Shown here piece after piece: positions 63,888 to 64,000 of a stretch of 64,000 nucleotides of DNA. Origin of the DNA: Arcticibacter sp041902385 (GTDB lineage: Bacteria; Bacteroidota; Bacteroidia; Sphingobacteriales; Sphingobacteriaceae); assembly GCF_041902385.1 (NCBI RefSeq), contig NZ_CP169244.1, forward strand, positions 3,596,001 through 3,660,000. The letters run 5' to 3'. The notes below the pieces were generated by a model. It saw only the letters and a list, made by a program, of their open reading frames with translations, had not been told where the DNA came from and searched no databases. How positions within the stretch are numbered: the first letter of the stretch is position 1; each line of letters begins with the position of its first letter. A program made the translations under genes and the position numbers.

Positions 63888-64000
63888 ATGTCATTATCAC
63901 TTTTTGACCTGACGGGGAAAACAGCCCTGTTAACGGGGGCAACTCACGGCCTTGGAATGTCAATGGCTACAGGTCTGGCCGCTGCAGGTGCGCAGATTAT
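63888..64000 (+). CDS. Short-chain dehydrogenase, KduD/gluconate 5-dehydrogenase type, cut by window end
   Basis: First 37 codons: MSLSLFDLTGKTALLTGATH, then GLGMSMATGLAAAGAQI. TGATHGLG is the nucleotide-binding TGxxxGxG motif of classical SDRs. The opening LFDLTGKTALLTGA is typical of 2-deoxy-D-gluconate 3-dehydrogenase (KduD) and gluconate 5-dehydrogenase. With GH105 upstream, KduD-type action on the released uronate is likely. Most of the gene lies outside. Confidence 0.7.
   Translation, partial: MSLSLFDLTGKTALLTGATHGLGMSMATGLAAAGAQI

Overview
The window comes from a glycan-degrading member of the Bacteroidota, most likely Sphingobacteriaceae (Pedobacter, Mucilaginibacter or Olivibacter-like). 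The signs are a SusC/SusD pair behind an ECF sigma factor and FecR anti-sigma factor, many secreted glycoside hydrolases (GH88, GH29, GH92, GH43, GH31, GH105), single-domain AraC regulators with Bacteroidota-type N-termini, a DUF4918/SMUG2-type glycosylase, and IS1182- and IS21-type elements resembling those of Bacteroidota. No rRNA or CRISPR array is present. There is one tRNA gene (Lys, TTT).

Layout. Bases 1-5643: a compact + strand run of exported enzymes (DUF2264 end, GH88, GH29 fucosidase, SGNH esterase, alginate-lyase-fold lyase), which looks like the enzyme arm of a polysaccharide utilization locus for an acidic, fucosylated, acylated glycan. 5791-12010: small accessory genes, including AraC regulators, an MFS pump, an aldo/keto reductase and a VOC protein. 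12433-19677: sigma/FecR/SusC/SusD, followed by a perfect hairpin and an IS1182-family element (19979-21699) inserted in the loop of another large hairpin. 22413-27942: a frameshifted lipoprotein, a TIG-plus-kelch lipoprotein, an AraC regulator, methionine aminopeptidase, a uracil-DNA-glycosylase-like protein and a small exported protein. 28278-41157: GH92, methyltransferase, HEAT protein, a PUL protein with GH43, GNAT, HAD, Crp/Fnr, a Tat-exported oxidoreductase and an SGNH hydrolase. 41204-44137: a TonB-type receptor broken by a stop codon and a truncated GH31. 44499-48628: a permease/RidA/D-threonine-aldolase-like/M19 dipeptidase operon that reads as D-amino-acid or D-Xaa dipeptide catabolism. 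49111-51013: a divergent LysR/EamA pair with a clear operator. 51014-59841: a low-gene, decayed, mobile region containing tRNA-Lys, a complete IS21 element, a cargo block between outward-facing IS21 ends, an AbiE-type toxin-antitoxin pair and a transposase relic. 59977-64000: an aldo/keto reductase, an AraC regulator, a SnoaL-like protein, GH105, and the start of an SDR of the KduD/gluconate-5-dehydrogenase type.

The most striking property of the sequence is the number of broken reading frames. At least a dozen genes carry a one-base shift, nearly always a missing base in a G, A or T run, and two more carry an in-frame stop. When one base is restored, each reads through with family-typical sequence. 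This looks more like indel error in the assembly than biology, so such genes are given as one locus spanning the break and marked pseudogene. The two in-frame stops, the truncated GH31, and the VOC, metallophosphoesterase and transposase fragments may be true decay.
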